Of a DNA stretch of 11,822 nt, positions 5,956 to 11,822 are shown piece after piece. The notes under the pieces are model-generated. The model did no database searches and was not told the DNA's origin. It saw nothing but the letters and a program-made list of their open reading frames with translations. The stretch comes from Kineosporiaceae bacterium. Its GTDB lineage: Bacteria > Actinomycetota > Actinomycetes > Actinomycetales > Angustibacteraceae. The stretch is taken from the NCBI GenBank assembly GCA_027345905.1, contig DAIETC010000071.1, positions 1 through 11,822 on the forward strand. Reading direction: 5' to 3'. Numbering within the stretch: position 1 is the stretch's first letter; the number at the start of each line of letters is the position of its first letter. A program made the translations under genes and the position numbers.

Positions 5956-7246
5956 ACGACCCGCTGACAGGCGCGCCGACCGGAAGCGCCGGCGGCACCA
6001 AAGCGCCGGCACACGGCCGGGACGCCTCGTGACGGTGCACGTCGGCAGCGAACACCTGCAACGCGCTCACCGCCAGGCGCACCGCACCATCTGGATGCCG
6101 GCACGCGCCGCGACCGGGCACCAAACCTAACCATCGGTCGAGATCACCGCGCCGCGCCGGCGACCAGGAACCACGCGCAAGGTCGGTCAAGGCGCCGGCG
6201 ATGGCCGGCAGGCCGTTCACACAGGGCCCGCACTGGTTGGCGCTTTGCCCCGCGAGGTAGCCCAGCACGTGCGCTGTCTCTGCGATCCCGCACGCCGAGT
6301 CCGGCAGCGCGATGAGGATCCCGGCTCCCAGCGCACCCCCCACAGCGCGCAGCCCCGCCTGGGTAAGGGGCAGGCTGAGGGCCAGTTCAGCGTCCATCCA
6401 GGTGCCGAAGTAGCCGCCCACCAGCACCGCTTGCAGCGCTGCGCTCGCGCCCCCGGCCAGCCGCAGGACCTCGCCCACCGCCGTCCCGGTGGCGACCTCG
6501 ACCACGCCCGGGTGCCGGACGGCGCCGCAGATCGTCACCAGCATGGTGCCGGGTTCGCCGACATCCCCGACCTGGCGGAACCACTCGCTGCCGTGCCTGG
6601 CGATCAGGGCGAGGTGCGCGAGGGTCTCGACGTTGTTGACCAGCGTCGCGCGCCCGCCCACGCCGCGCTCGAAAGGCCGCGGGGGCACGAACGTCGGCTT
6701 GGCCGCACCGCCGTTGAGCCAGTGGACCAGCGCGGACTCCTCGCTGGCGACGTAGTGCGCCGGGAGCTCGGCGATCGTCACGGGCATGGGCGGCTCGGGC
6801 CGGACCGCCACGGCGGCACGCAGCACGGCGCTGGCCGGGGAGCCCCGATGGACTGCGACGTAGGCGTGGTTGGCGTCGACCGCACGCGCCGCAAGCTCGA
6901 TTCCGTCCAAGACCAGGTGCGGGGCCACGGCGAGCAACAGCGCGTCCTTCTGGGCCGCTGGTTCGCCCTCCATGCCGTTGGCCACCACGACCGCCGCTCG
7001 CCCAGAGCCGGCCACAGTGCGCAGCTTGCGGCCGGTCGGGAACCCGGCTCCCCCGCGTCCGGTCAGCCCGGACTTGTCCACGAGCTCGAGCAGCCGCGGG
7101 TCTCCTCCCCGACGCCGGCGCCCCGATGGCAGCGGGCCGTGCTCTGCCAGATGCTCGCTCCAGGAGGCGGGCTGGCGGGTCTTCGCGAAGCCGCAGAGCA
7201 GCCGAAGCGTCTGGGTAGCGCTCGGCGCGCGTGCCGGCGTTGTCAC
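5948..7246 (-). CDS. NuoF-like NADH-binding flavo-iron-sulfur protein (51-kDa subunit/SLBB family)
   Basis: This 432-residue protein is related to the NADH/FMN-binding subunit of complex I (NuoF) but stands alone without other Nuo genes. The family motifs are in order: GRGGAGFPTG 63-72 (NADH/FMN site), NGMEGEPAAQKD 91-101, YVASEESAL 165-173, KPTFVPPRPFERG 183-195, VNNVETLA 203-210, an SLBB-like stretch about 235-315, and the Fe-S region 335-382. Complex I subunits use CxxCxxC…C. Here the first position is Ala (A336), leaving C339, C342 and C382. It probably takes electrons from NADH and passes them to the ferredoxin and/or the heme protein encoded next to it. GTG at 7246 overlaps the preceding stop by 4 nt (GTGA); longer in-frame extensions only re-read the upstream genes in the wrong frame. 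Confidence 0.9.
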   Translation of the reverse strand: MTTPARAPSATQTLRLLCGFAKTRQPASWSEHLAEHGPLPSGRRRRGGDPRLLELVDKSGLTGRGGAGFPTGRKLRTVAGSGRAAVVVANGMEGEPAAQKDALLLAVAPHLVLDGIELAARAVDANHAYVAVHRGSPASAVLRAAVAVRPEPPMPVTIAELPAHYVASEESALVHWLNGGAAKPTFVPPRPFERGVGGRATLVNNVETLAHLALIARHGSEWFRQVGDVGEPGTMLVTICGAVRHPGVVEVATGTAVGEVLRLAGGASAALQAVLVGGYFGTWMDAELALSLPLTQAGLRAVGGALGAGILIALPDSACGIAETAHVLGYLAGQSANQCGPCVNGLPAIAGALTDLARGSWSPARRGDLDRWLGLVPGRGACRHPDGAVRLAVSALQVFAADVHRHEASRPCAGALVPPALPVGAPVSGSWR

Positions 7247-7833
7247 CGCCCGCCACCCCACACCCGCACCGGTCCTTCCCTGCGCTCGATGGCCAGGCGG
7301 ATCAGGACGGCGACCGACACTGCGCCCAGACAGGCGAGCGCGAACAGCAGCCCCCAGGAGGTGCGGGCGTCGGTGCCCGTGCCCAGGTAGTGGCCCAGCG
7401 CGAGCGGCCAGGCGGCGTACGCCGACCAGTGCACCAGGCGCCACCAGCGATGGCCGGTGAGCGTGCGTGCCAGGCTCGTCGCGGTGACGACCAGCAGCAG
7501 GTCGAACGCGATGGTGCCGAGCGCCACGTAGCCGGTGCGGTAGGCCGACGTGAACGGCACCACGGCAGCCCACCAGGTGATCCGGACGTAGGTGTCCATC
7601 AAGGTCGTCAGGACGTGCACCCCCACAACCGCCAGGGCGAGCAGCGATACGTTGCGGTGCAAGGCTTGGGAGGCGAACCGCGGCCACTTGGGCGTCGCGA
7701 TCCGCTGGCTCGTGAGCACTCCCAGAAGAACACTCGCGGTGAGCAGCGCCAAGGCGACCAGCCCGAAGCTGCGCGTTGCGTACCACAGGGGGTTGCCGCC
7801 AGCGCTGGCAGCGGCCGCGGTGAACGCTCCCAT
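7243..7833 (-). CDS. Ferric reductase-like / YedZ-type heme b membrane protein
   Basis: This 196-residue integral membrane protein has five or six hydrophobic segments, about 22-41, 62-80, 86-95 (weaker), 101-120, 136-150 and 158-180. Two His pairs on neighbouring helices have the heme b spacing: H59/H73 (14 apart) and H135/H148 (13 apart). This matches bis-His heme ligation in the ferric reductase-like transmembrane domain. It lacks the FAD/NAD(P)H module of true ferric reductases and NOX, so electrons must come from another protein, plausibly the NuoF-like product or the ferredoxin. ATG at 7833 shares one base with the apbE stop (TGATG) and has an AGGAG SD 5 nt upstream. The role in transmembrane electron transfer is inferred from fold and neighbours. 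Confidence 0.85.
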   Translation of the reverse strand: MGAFTAAAASAGGNPLWYATRSFGLVALALLTASVLLGVLTSQRIATPKWPRFASQALHRNVSLLALAVVGVHVLTTLMDTYVRITWWAAVVPFTSAYRTGYVALGTIAFDLLLVVTATSLARTLTGHRWWRLVHWSAYAAWPLALGHYLGTGTDARTSWGLLFALACLGAVSVAVLIRLAIERREGPVRVWGGGR

Positions 7834-8783
7834 CACAGCTCCTGCGGCCAGCCGGCGACGGTGCGCAGCGCCCCCGCCTGGGTGACCAGCCGGGCAGGAA
7901 GTCCCCGCTCGCCCAGCCAGGCCACAGCATCGTTGCCCAGCACGACGGCCGCGGTAGCGGCGACGTTTGCCTCCGTGCAGGTCGGCGCGGCGACCGTGAC
8001 GGTCCGCCACGGCCCAGCGGTCGGTAACCCGGTCGAGGGGTCCAGCAGGTGGTGCATCGTCGTGCCGCCGCGCCGCCACCGGCGCACCGTCGTACTCGAG
8101 GTGGCCAGCCCCCCGCTGCGGACGACGACCACGGGCCCAGCGCTGTCGGGCGCGGTTGCCGAGTCCTCGCTCAACAGGACCGGCCAGCCCTGACCCGGTG
8201 GCGCTCCAGCGACCGCGAGATCGCCCCCCAGACTGAGCAGCATGGGGACACCCGTCACCATGAAGGCGGCGTCCACCGCGTCGTCAACAGCCTTCGCCTT
8301 GGCGGTCGCCCCCAGGTCGAGCCGTACCCCGGGCGGGAGGCGCACGGTCATGGCAGCGGCGTCCACCTCGACGGCCCGCCAACCGGGGGTGCGCCGCAGC
8401 ATGACCCGCGGCGCCACGCCCGACCTGGCGACCTCGCGGAAGGTGCGGTCGTAGCCGAGGTCCTGCAGGACCGCGCCGAGCGTGGGATCGACGGCACCGT
8501 GCGTGCTGGCCGCGGCTTCCAGCGCCACGGTGACCAGCCGCAGAAACAACGCCGACCCCCGGACGGGCCGCCCGTCGGCCCGGTTGAGGGCACTGATCTC
8601 GCTGTCCTCGCGGAACCGGTTTGCGGCCAGGTCGATGCCAGCCAACACCTCGTCGACCACCGCACGCGCCGCTGGCAGGGCAGCGTCATCGCGACACACC
8701 AGGCGCGCCCCGGTGCCGAACACGGGCCAGTCCTGTGCCGCCCAGGCTTGCTCAGGGCGAGCCCGGGTCGCGAGGTCCGTCAT
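7833..8783 (-). CDS. apbE: ApbE-like FAD:protein FMN transferase
   Basis: This 316-residue member of the ApbE family attaches FMN from FAD to a Thr/Ser of a target protein through a phosphoester bond. The motifs are in order: FREDSEISALN 57-67, DPTLG 99-103, LDLGATAKAKAVD 155-167 (usual form LDLGgiAKGyAvD), LSLGGDLAVAG 183-193, SGGLATSS 223-230, HHLLDPSTG 244-252 and EANVAATAAVVLG 271-283. In the last motif Asn273 replaces the metal-binding Asp of ADAxxT. I believe this Asn is usual in short actinobacterial homologues. No signal peptide or lipobox is visible, unlike classical ApbE lipoproteins, so it may act in the cytoplasm. ATG at 8783 is used because upstream in-frame sequence is Arg/Pro-rich shadow; the SD is weak. 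No flavinylation substrate is recognisable in the window. Confidence 0.92.
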   Translation of the reverse strand: MTDLATRARPEQAWAAQDWPVFGTGARLVCRDDAALPAARAVVDEVLAGIDLAANRFREDSEISALNRADGRPVRGSALFLRLVTVALEAAASTHGAVDPTLGAVLQDLGYDRTFREVARSGVAPRVMLRRTPGWRAVEVDAAAMTVRLPPGVRLDLGATAKAKAVDDAVDAAFMVTGVPMLLSLGGDLAVAGAPPGQGWPVLLSEDSATAPDSAGPVVVVRSGGLATSSTTVRRWRRGGTTMHHLLDPSTGLPTAGPWRTVTVAAPTCTEANVAATAAVVLGNDAVAWLGERGLPARLVTQAGALRTVAGWPQEL

Positions 8784-8823
8784 CGCCGGACCAGCGTGGC
8801 CGCGGCGGCCGCCGACGCCGGCC

Positions 8824-9135
8824 TCACGAGCCACCCGTCGTCGCCGCTGGCGGCTGCGGCTGGGCGGCCAGCTGGGGAGCCGGCGCGGGCAGCACCGCAG
8901 TGCCGTCGTCGTCATCGTCGCTGTGGAACCGGCCGCTGGCTTGGCCCGTGGGTGGGCCGGTCGGCGCACCCATGACCGTGCCCGTCTGGGCGCCCAGCGC
9001 CACCGAGCCGACGGCACCAGCCGTCAGCGCGGCCGCGGCCAGCCCCATACTCGCGCGACGAACGCGCCGCTGGGTCAGGTCGCGCCTTTCGCGCTGTGCG
9101 CGCGCGACGTTCGGTGTGCCGGGTGGGGTTGCCAT
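8824..9135 (-). CDS. Small single-span protein with Asp-run and Pro/Ala-rich tail
   Basis: This 103-residue protein is the first gene of the redox operon, 40 nt before apbE. A basic N-terminus (RRDLTQRRVRRAS) precedes one hydrophobic segment, about 29-48. An extracytoplasmic-looking tail follows: Thr/Gly/Pro-rich 51-69, a run of five Asp at 73-77, then a Pro/Ala/Gln-rich end finishing ATTGGS. The RR pairs before the hydrophobic stretch suggest a membrane anchor or, less likely, a Tat signal. I recognise no domain. It contains no canonical flavinylation motif ([S/T]GA[S/T]) and no Cys or heme motif. Because it leads the operon, it could be an anchor or partner for the electron-transfer proteins; this is inference. 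ATG at 9135 has no SD, and a CATGCT hexamer 6 nt upstream is at best a weak leaderless -10. Confidence 0.7.
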   Translation of the reverse strand: MATPPGTPNVARAQRERRDLTQRRVRRASMGLAAAALTAGAVGSVALGAQTGTVMGAPTGPPTGQASGRFHSDDDDDGTAVLPAPAPQLAAQPQPPAATTGGS

Positions 9136-9219
9136 GACGAGAGCATGGGCCTGGAACCTGATGGACGCCTGGGAGTTGGCTCAACACCGACCGTGAGTGG
9201 CTGGCCGGGTCGCGGGTTC

Positions 9220-9238
9220 TCGGTGCGGCTCACACCGA
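9220..9238. promoter_or_regulatory. Inverted repeat in the divergent intergenic region, candidate operator
   Basis: TCGGTG at 9220-9225 and CACCGA at 9233-9238 form perfect 6-bp arms around 7 nt. A further CACCGA copy lies at 9185-9190. The repeat lies between the redox operon start (minus) and the CoA-transferase genes (plus), where a TetR/GntR-type repressor might bind. No regulator gene is nearby. I see no convincing -35/-10 pair for either direction in 9136-9321. Confidence 0.3.
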
Positions 9239-9321
9239 TGCGCGTGCGCGCGGCGTACGGTGCGCTGCTAGGAACCTCGTAGGAAACGCGGCCAGACGGC
9301 GGCGAGAGAAGGGAGAGCGGC

Positions 9322-10086
9322 GTGGACAAGGTCGCTTCGTCAGCAGCGGACGCCGTGGCCGACGTGCCCGACGGGGCCTCGGTCGCGGTCGGCGGGTTCG
9401 GCCTGTGCGGCGTCCCGTCGGTGCTCATCCAGGCGCTGCTCTCGCAGGGAGCCCGGGGGCTTGCGGTGGTGTCGAACAACTGCGGCGTGGACGGCGCCGG
9501 GCTGGGCCTGCTGCTCGAGGCCGGCCGGGTCGCCCGGGTCACCGCCTCCTACGTCGGCGAGAACCGGGAGTTCGCCCGGCAGTACCTCGCCGGTGAGCTG
9601 GAGGTCGAGCTGACCCCGCAGGGGAAGCTCGCCGAGAAGCTGCGGGCCGGCGGCGCCGGCATCCCGGCGTTCTTCACGCCCACCGGTGTCGGGACGCAGA
9701 TCGCCGAGGGCGGCCTCCCGTGGCGCTACGGCCCCGACGGGTCGGTCGCGCTCGCCTCGCCGGTCAAGGAGGTCCGCCAGGTGGGCGGGCGTACCTGCGT
9801 CCTGGAGCACGCGATCACCACCGACTTCGCGCTGGTGCGGGCGGCGGTCGGCGACCGGCACGGCAACCTGGTCTTCCACCTTTCGGCGCGCAACTTCAAC
9901 CCGGTCGTGGCCACGGCCGGACGGGTCACCATCGCCGAGGTGGAGCGCCTGGTCGAACCCGGGCAGCTCGACCCCGACCAGGTGCACCTGCCGGGGGTGT
10001 ACGTGCAGCGCGTCGTCGTGCTCAGCGCGCAGGAGCGCGCCGCCAAGCCCGTCGAGAAGCGCACCGTCACGACGCGGCAGGCCTGA
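9322..10086 (+). CDS. scoA: 3-oxoacid CoA-transferase subunit A (succinyl-CoA:3-ketoacid type)
   Basis: This 254-residue alpha subunit of a family I CoA-transferase moves CoA between succinyl-CoA or acetyl-CoA and a 3-oxoacid such as acetoacetate or 3-oxoadipate. Its hallmark N-terminal motif VGGFGLCGVP (23-32) is followed by SNNCGVDG, typical of the SCOT/PcaI alpha subunit. Later family segments include GGxGIPAFFTPTGVGT-like sequence (residues 113-127) and NFNPVVATAGRVTIAEVE near the C-terminus. GTG at 9322 is supported by a GGGAG Shine-Dalgarno at 9311-9315, 6 nt upstream. The beta subunit follows after 1 nt. No other pathway genes are in the window, so ketone-body use and 3-oxoadipate (aromatic) breakdown cannot be told apart. 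Confidence 0.95.
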   Translation: MDKVASSAADAVADVPDGASVAVGGFGLCGVPSVLIQALLSQGARGLAVVSNNCGVDGAGLGLLLEAGRVARVTASYVGENREFARQYLAGELEVELTPQGKLAEKLRAGGAGIPAFFTPTGVGTQIAEGGLPWRYGPDGSVALASPVKEVRQVGGRTCVLEHAITTDFALVRAAVGDRHGNLVFHLSARNFNPVVATAGRVTIAEVERLVEPGQLDPDQVHLPGVYVQRVVVLSAQERAAKPVEKRTVTTRQA

Positions 10087-10087
10087 G

Positions 10088-10732
10088 ATGGCACTGACCC
10101 GCGAGCAGATGGCCGCGCGCGCGGCTCTGGAGCTCGCCGACGGTTCGTACGTCAACCTGGGCATCGGCCTGCCGACGCTCATCCCGGACTTCCTGCCGCC
10201 CGGCGTCAACGTGAGCATGCAGTCCGAGAACGGGATCCTGGGCGTTGGCCCCTACCCCCTGGACGAGGACGTCGACCCCGACCTGATCAACGCCAGCAAG
10301 GAGACCGTCACCACCCTGCCCGGCGCCAGCTTCTTCGACTCGGCCACCAGCTTCGCGATGATCCGCGGCGGTCACATCGACGCCGCGGTGCTCGGCGCCA
10401 TGCAGGTCTCGTGCGGCGGCGACATCGCCAACTGGATGATCCCCGGCAAGATGGTCAAGGGCATGGGCGGCGCCATGGACCTGGTGCACGGGGCCCGCCG
10501 GGTCATCGTGCTGATGGAGCACACCGCACGGGACGGCGCGCCCAAGCTCCTGCGGGTCTGCACCCTGCCGCTCACCGGAAAGGCCGTGGTCAGCAGGGTC
10601 ATCACCGACCTGGCCGTCCTGGACGTCGCCGGCGACCACTTCGACCTCGTCGAACTGGCGCCCGGCGTCAGCCTCGAACAGCTGCTCCACGTGAGCGCCG
10701 CGCCGATCGTCGCAGCGCCGAAACGGCCCTGA
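10088..10732 (+). CDS. scoB: 3-oxoacid CoA-transferase subunit B
   Basis: This 214-residue beta subunit carries the catalytic glutamate of the CoA-transferase, E47 in the SENGILGVGP motif (46-55), which forms the glutamyl-CoA thioester. Other family stretches are VNLGIGLPT (22-30), a GGHIDAAVLGAMQVS segment about 98-112, and the MIPGKMVKGMGGAMDLV segment that follows. Full length for the family. The ATG starts 1 nt after the scoA stop, so both subunits are almost certainly co-translated and assembled together. The C-terminus (IVAAPKRP) is short and ordinary. No strong terminator with a U-run follows; a long GC hairpin begins 49 nt downstream. Confidence 0.95.
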   Translation: MALTREQMAARAALELADGSYVNLGIGLPTLIPDFLPPGVNVSMQSENGILGVGPYPLDEDVDPDLINASKETVTTLPGASFFDSATSFAMIRGGHIDAAVLGAMQVSCGGDIANWMIPGKMVKGMGGAMDLVHGARRVIVLMEHTARDGAPKLLRVCTLPLTGKAVVSRVITDLAVLDVAGDHFDLVELAPGVSLEQLLHVSAAPIVAAPKRP

Positions 10733-10780
10733 CCGGCCGGTGCACTCAGCAAGCCCGCGGATAGGGCACACTGGTCCCTG

Positions 10781-10863
10781 GCGGCCGACGTGCAACAGCA
10801 CCGGCCGCGGTCGAGTGCGAAGCGCCGAGAGGCGCCCTGTGTTAGCCGCGATGACGAACGCGG
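10781..10863 (+). ncRNA. Candidate structured 5' leader of the DEAD-box helicase (three consecutive hairpins)
   Basis: The gap between scoB and the helicase folds by eye into three hairpins. P1 (10781-10808): GCGGCCG pairs with CGGCCGC, then after a 2-nt AC bulge GTGC pairs with GCAC around an AACA loop. P2 (10822-10835): GCGCC/GGCGC closed by GAGA, a GNRA tetraloop. P3 (10846-10863): CCGCG/CGCGG with an 8-nt loop. The start codon follows 48 nt later. P1 could instead be the scoAB terminator. GC-rich DNA makes chance stems common, so only covariation would settle it. CACACT at 10767-10772 is a weak -10 candidate without a -35. Confidence 0.35.
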
Positions 10864-10911
10864 GTTGCCACGCATCAGCGGCCACCTCCGTCTCATCGAA
10901 AGGCTTGACCC

Positions 10912-11822
10912 TTGCGCCACCATGTGCACCCCGCTGCGACTTCCCCTGCGCCTGTCACCGACAGTGCCCTCCTGCCCACCTTCGCCCAGCTGGGGGTGCC
11001 GGCCACCCTGTCCGCGGTGCTGGCAGGCCGGGGTGTCACCTCCCCGTTCCCCATCCAGGCCGCGACGCTGCCGGACTCCCTGGCCGGGCGCGACGTGCTC
11101 GGCCGCGGCCGCACCGGCAGCGGCAAGACGATCGCGTTCGCGGTGCCGACCATCGTGCGGCTCACCGCCAGCGCCAAGCCGCGGCGTCCGGGCCGCCCGC
11201 GAGCCCTGGTGTTGCTGCCCACCCGCGAGCTCGCCACCCAGGTCGCCGAAACCCTGACCCCGCTCGCCGCGGCAGCGGGGCTGAAGGTCACCACGGTCTT
11301 CGGCGGGGTGAGCCAGAACCCGCAGGTCAGCGCCCTGCGCGCCGGGGTCGACGTGCTCGTCGCATGCCCGGGCCGCCTCGAGGACCTGATCGGCCAAGGC
11401 CACGTGCACCTGGACGCCATCGAGATCACCGTCTTGGACGAGGCCGACCACATGGCCGACCTGGGGTTCCTGCCCGGCGTCAAGCGCCTGCTCGACCGCA
11501 CCCCCGCCCGGACCCAGCGGCTGCTGTTCTCGGCCACCCTCGACAACGGCATCGACGTCCTCGTCAAGCGCTACCTGCACGACCCGGTCACGCACTCGGT
11601 GGCACCCGTGGTCGCCGAGACCGCCACGATGACCCACCACGTGCTGGCCGTGGGCAAGGACGACAAACCGCACGTCGTCCGCGAGCTCGCGGCCGGCGAG
11701 GGGCGCAGCCTGCTGTTCATGCGCACCAAGCACACCGCCAAGAAGCTCGCCCGCCAGCTCACCGCAGCGGGCATCCCGGCCGTCGACCTGCACGGCAACC
11801 TGTCGCAGAACGCCCGCGAGCG
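10912..11822 (+). CDS. DEAD-box ATP-dependent RNA helicase (3' truncated by window edge)
   Basis: The first 303 residues are present and the gene continues past the window. The superfamily 2 motifs appear in order: Q-motif region FPIQAATLPDSLAGRD, motif I GRGRTGSGKT (64-73, with Arg where many have Pro or Ala), Ia PTRELA, a GG segment, Ib CPGRLEDL, II DEAD (176-179), III SAT (207-209), then the start of the second RecA domain with LLFMRTKHTAKKLA and DLHGNLSQ. It unwinds short RNA duplexes, for example in ribosome assembly or mRNA turnover. A stop at 10906-10908 limits the start. TTG at 10912 is preferred because AAAGG at 10899-10903 lies 8 nt upstream; GTG at 10924 is the alternative and would remove 4 residues. 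The long, possibly structured leader suggests control at the RNA level. Confidence 0.93.
   Translation, partial: MRHHVHPAATSPAPVTDSALLPTFAQLGVPATLSAVLAGRGVTSPFPIQAATLPDSLAGRDVLGRGRTGSGKTIAFAVPTIVRLTASAKPRRPGRPRALVLLPTRELATQVAETLTPLAAAAGLKVTTVFGGVSQNPQVSALRAGVDVLVACPGRLEDLIGQGHVHLDAIEITVLDEADHMADLGFLPGVKRLLDRTPARTQRLLFSATLDNGIDVLVKRYLHDPVTHSVAPVVAETATMTHHVLAVGKDDKPHVVRELAAGEGRSLLFMRTKHTAKKLARQLTAAGIPAVDLHGNLSQNARE

Noticed and set aside
4702..6032. Two long plus-strand open frames (over 420 codons each) opposite the ABC exporter and ferredoxin
   Set aside because: They are Arg/Ser/Pro/His-rich with no recognisable motif and lie antisense to a clearly conserved ABC transporter. Such frames are normal by-products of very GC-rich coding DNA.
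6245..7390. A 381-codon plus-strand frame opposite the NuoF-like gene
   Set aside because: Low-complexity composition (Gln/Arg/Gly/His), no domain, and it spans the junction of two well-supported minus-strand genes.
7247..7930. N-terminal extension of the NuoF-like frame to a 660-residue protein
   Set aside because: The extra residues come from reading the heme protein gene in another frame. The GTGA overlap at 7243-7246 gives a natural start.
10372..11793. A 473-codon minus-strand frame opposite scoB, the leader and the helicase
   Set aside because: It crosses two recognised plus-strand genes and their intergenic region, and its sequence is Gly/Gln/Asp-rich without motifs. It is an antisense shadow.

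Overview
The window is very GC-rich, with back-to-back genes coupled by 1-20 nt overlaps, several GTG/TTG starts and at least one promoter that looks leaderless. With the protein families present (FitA-like VapBC, a fused ABC exporter, a SENG-type 3-oxoacid CoA-transferase, a GRTGSGKT-type DEAD-box helicase), this points to chromosomal DNA of a high-GC actinomycete (Actinomycetota). I cannot name the genus. No insertion sequence, CRISPR array, phage gene or replication origin was seen.

Layout. (1) 1-2015 is an accessory-looking strip. It holds the tail of an unknown protein, a decayed methyltransferase remnant with a visible one-base deletion, a perfect terminator-like palindrome, and two toxin-antitoxin operons on the minus strand: vapBC (antitoxin first, toxin is a PIN ribonuclease) and a BrnT/BrnA-like pair (toxin first). 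The strip ends at a tRNA-Ser(UGA) gene whose 3' end faces it. (2) 2154-5681 (minus) is one 1175-residue polypeptide carrying two complete ABC-exporter halves, one ATP site canonical and one degenerate. (3) 5751-9135 (minus) is a compact redox operon, in transcription order: small one-helix Pro/Asp-rich protein, ApbE-like FAD:protein FMN transferase, di-heme ferric-reductase-like membrane protein, NuoF/SLBB-type flavo-iron-sulfur protein, and a single-cluster ferredoxin. (4) 9136-9321 is a divergent intergenic region with an inverted repeat. (5) 9322-10732 (plus) encodes the two subunits of a 3-oxoacid (succinyl-CoA type) CoA-transferase. (6) 10733-10911 can fold into three consecutive hairpins and leads into a DEAD-box RNA helicase that runs off the window end.

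How the genes may work together. The redox operon reads as a transmembrane electron path: NADH to the NuoF-like flavin/Fe-S protein and ferredoxin in the cytoplasm, then across the membrane through heme b, with ApbE supplying a covalently bound FMN to some carrier. No FMN-binding-domain substrate is encoded in the window, and the small first-gene protein has no recognisable flavinylation motif. This is the most interesting open question here. The candidate structured leader of the helicase, the degenerate ATP site of the ABC exporter and the two oppositely organised TA operons beside the tRNA are the other points worth checking.
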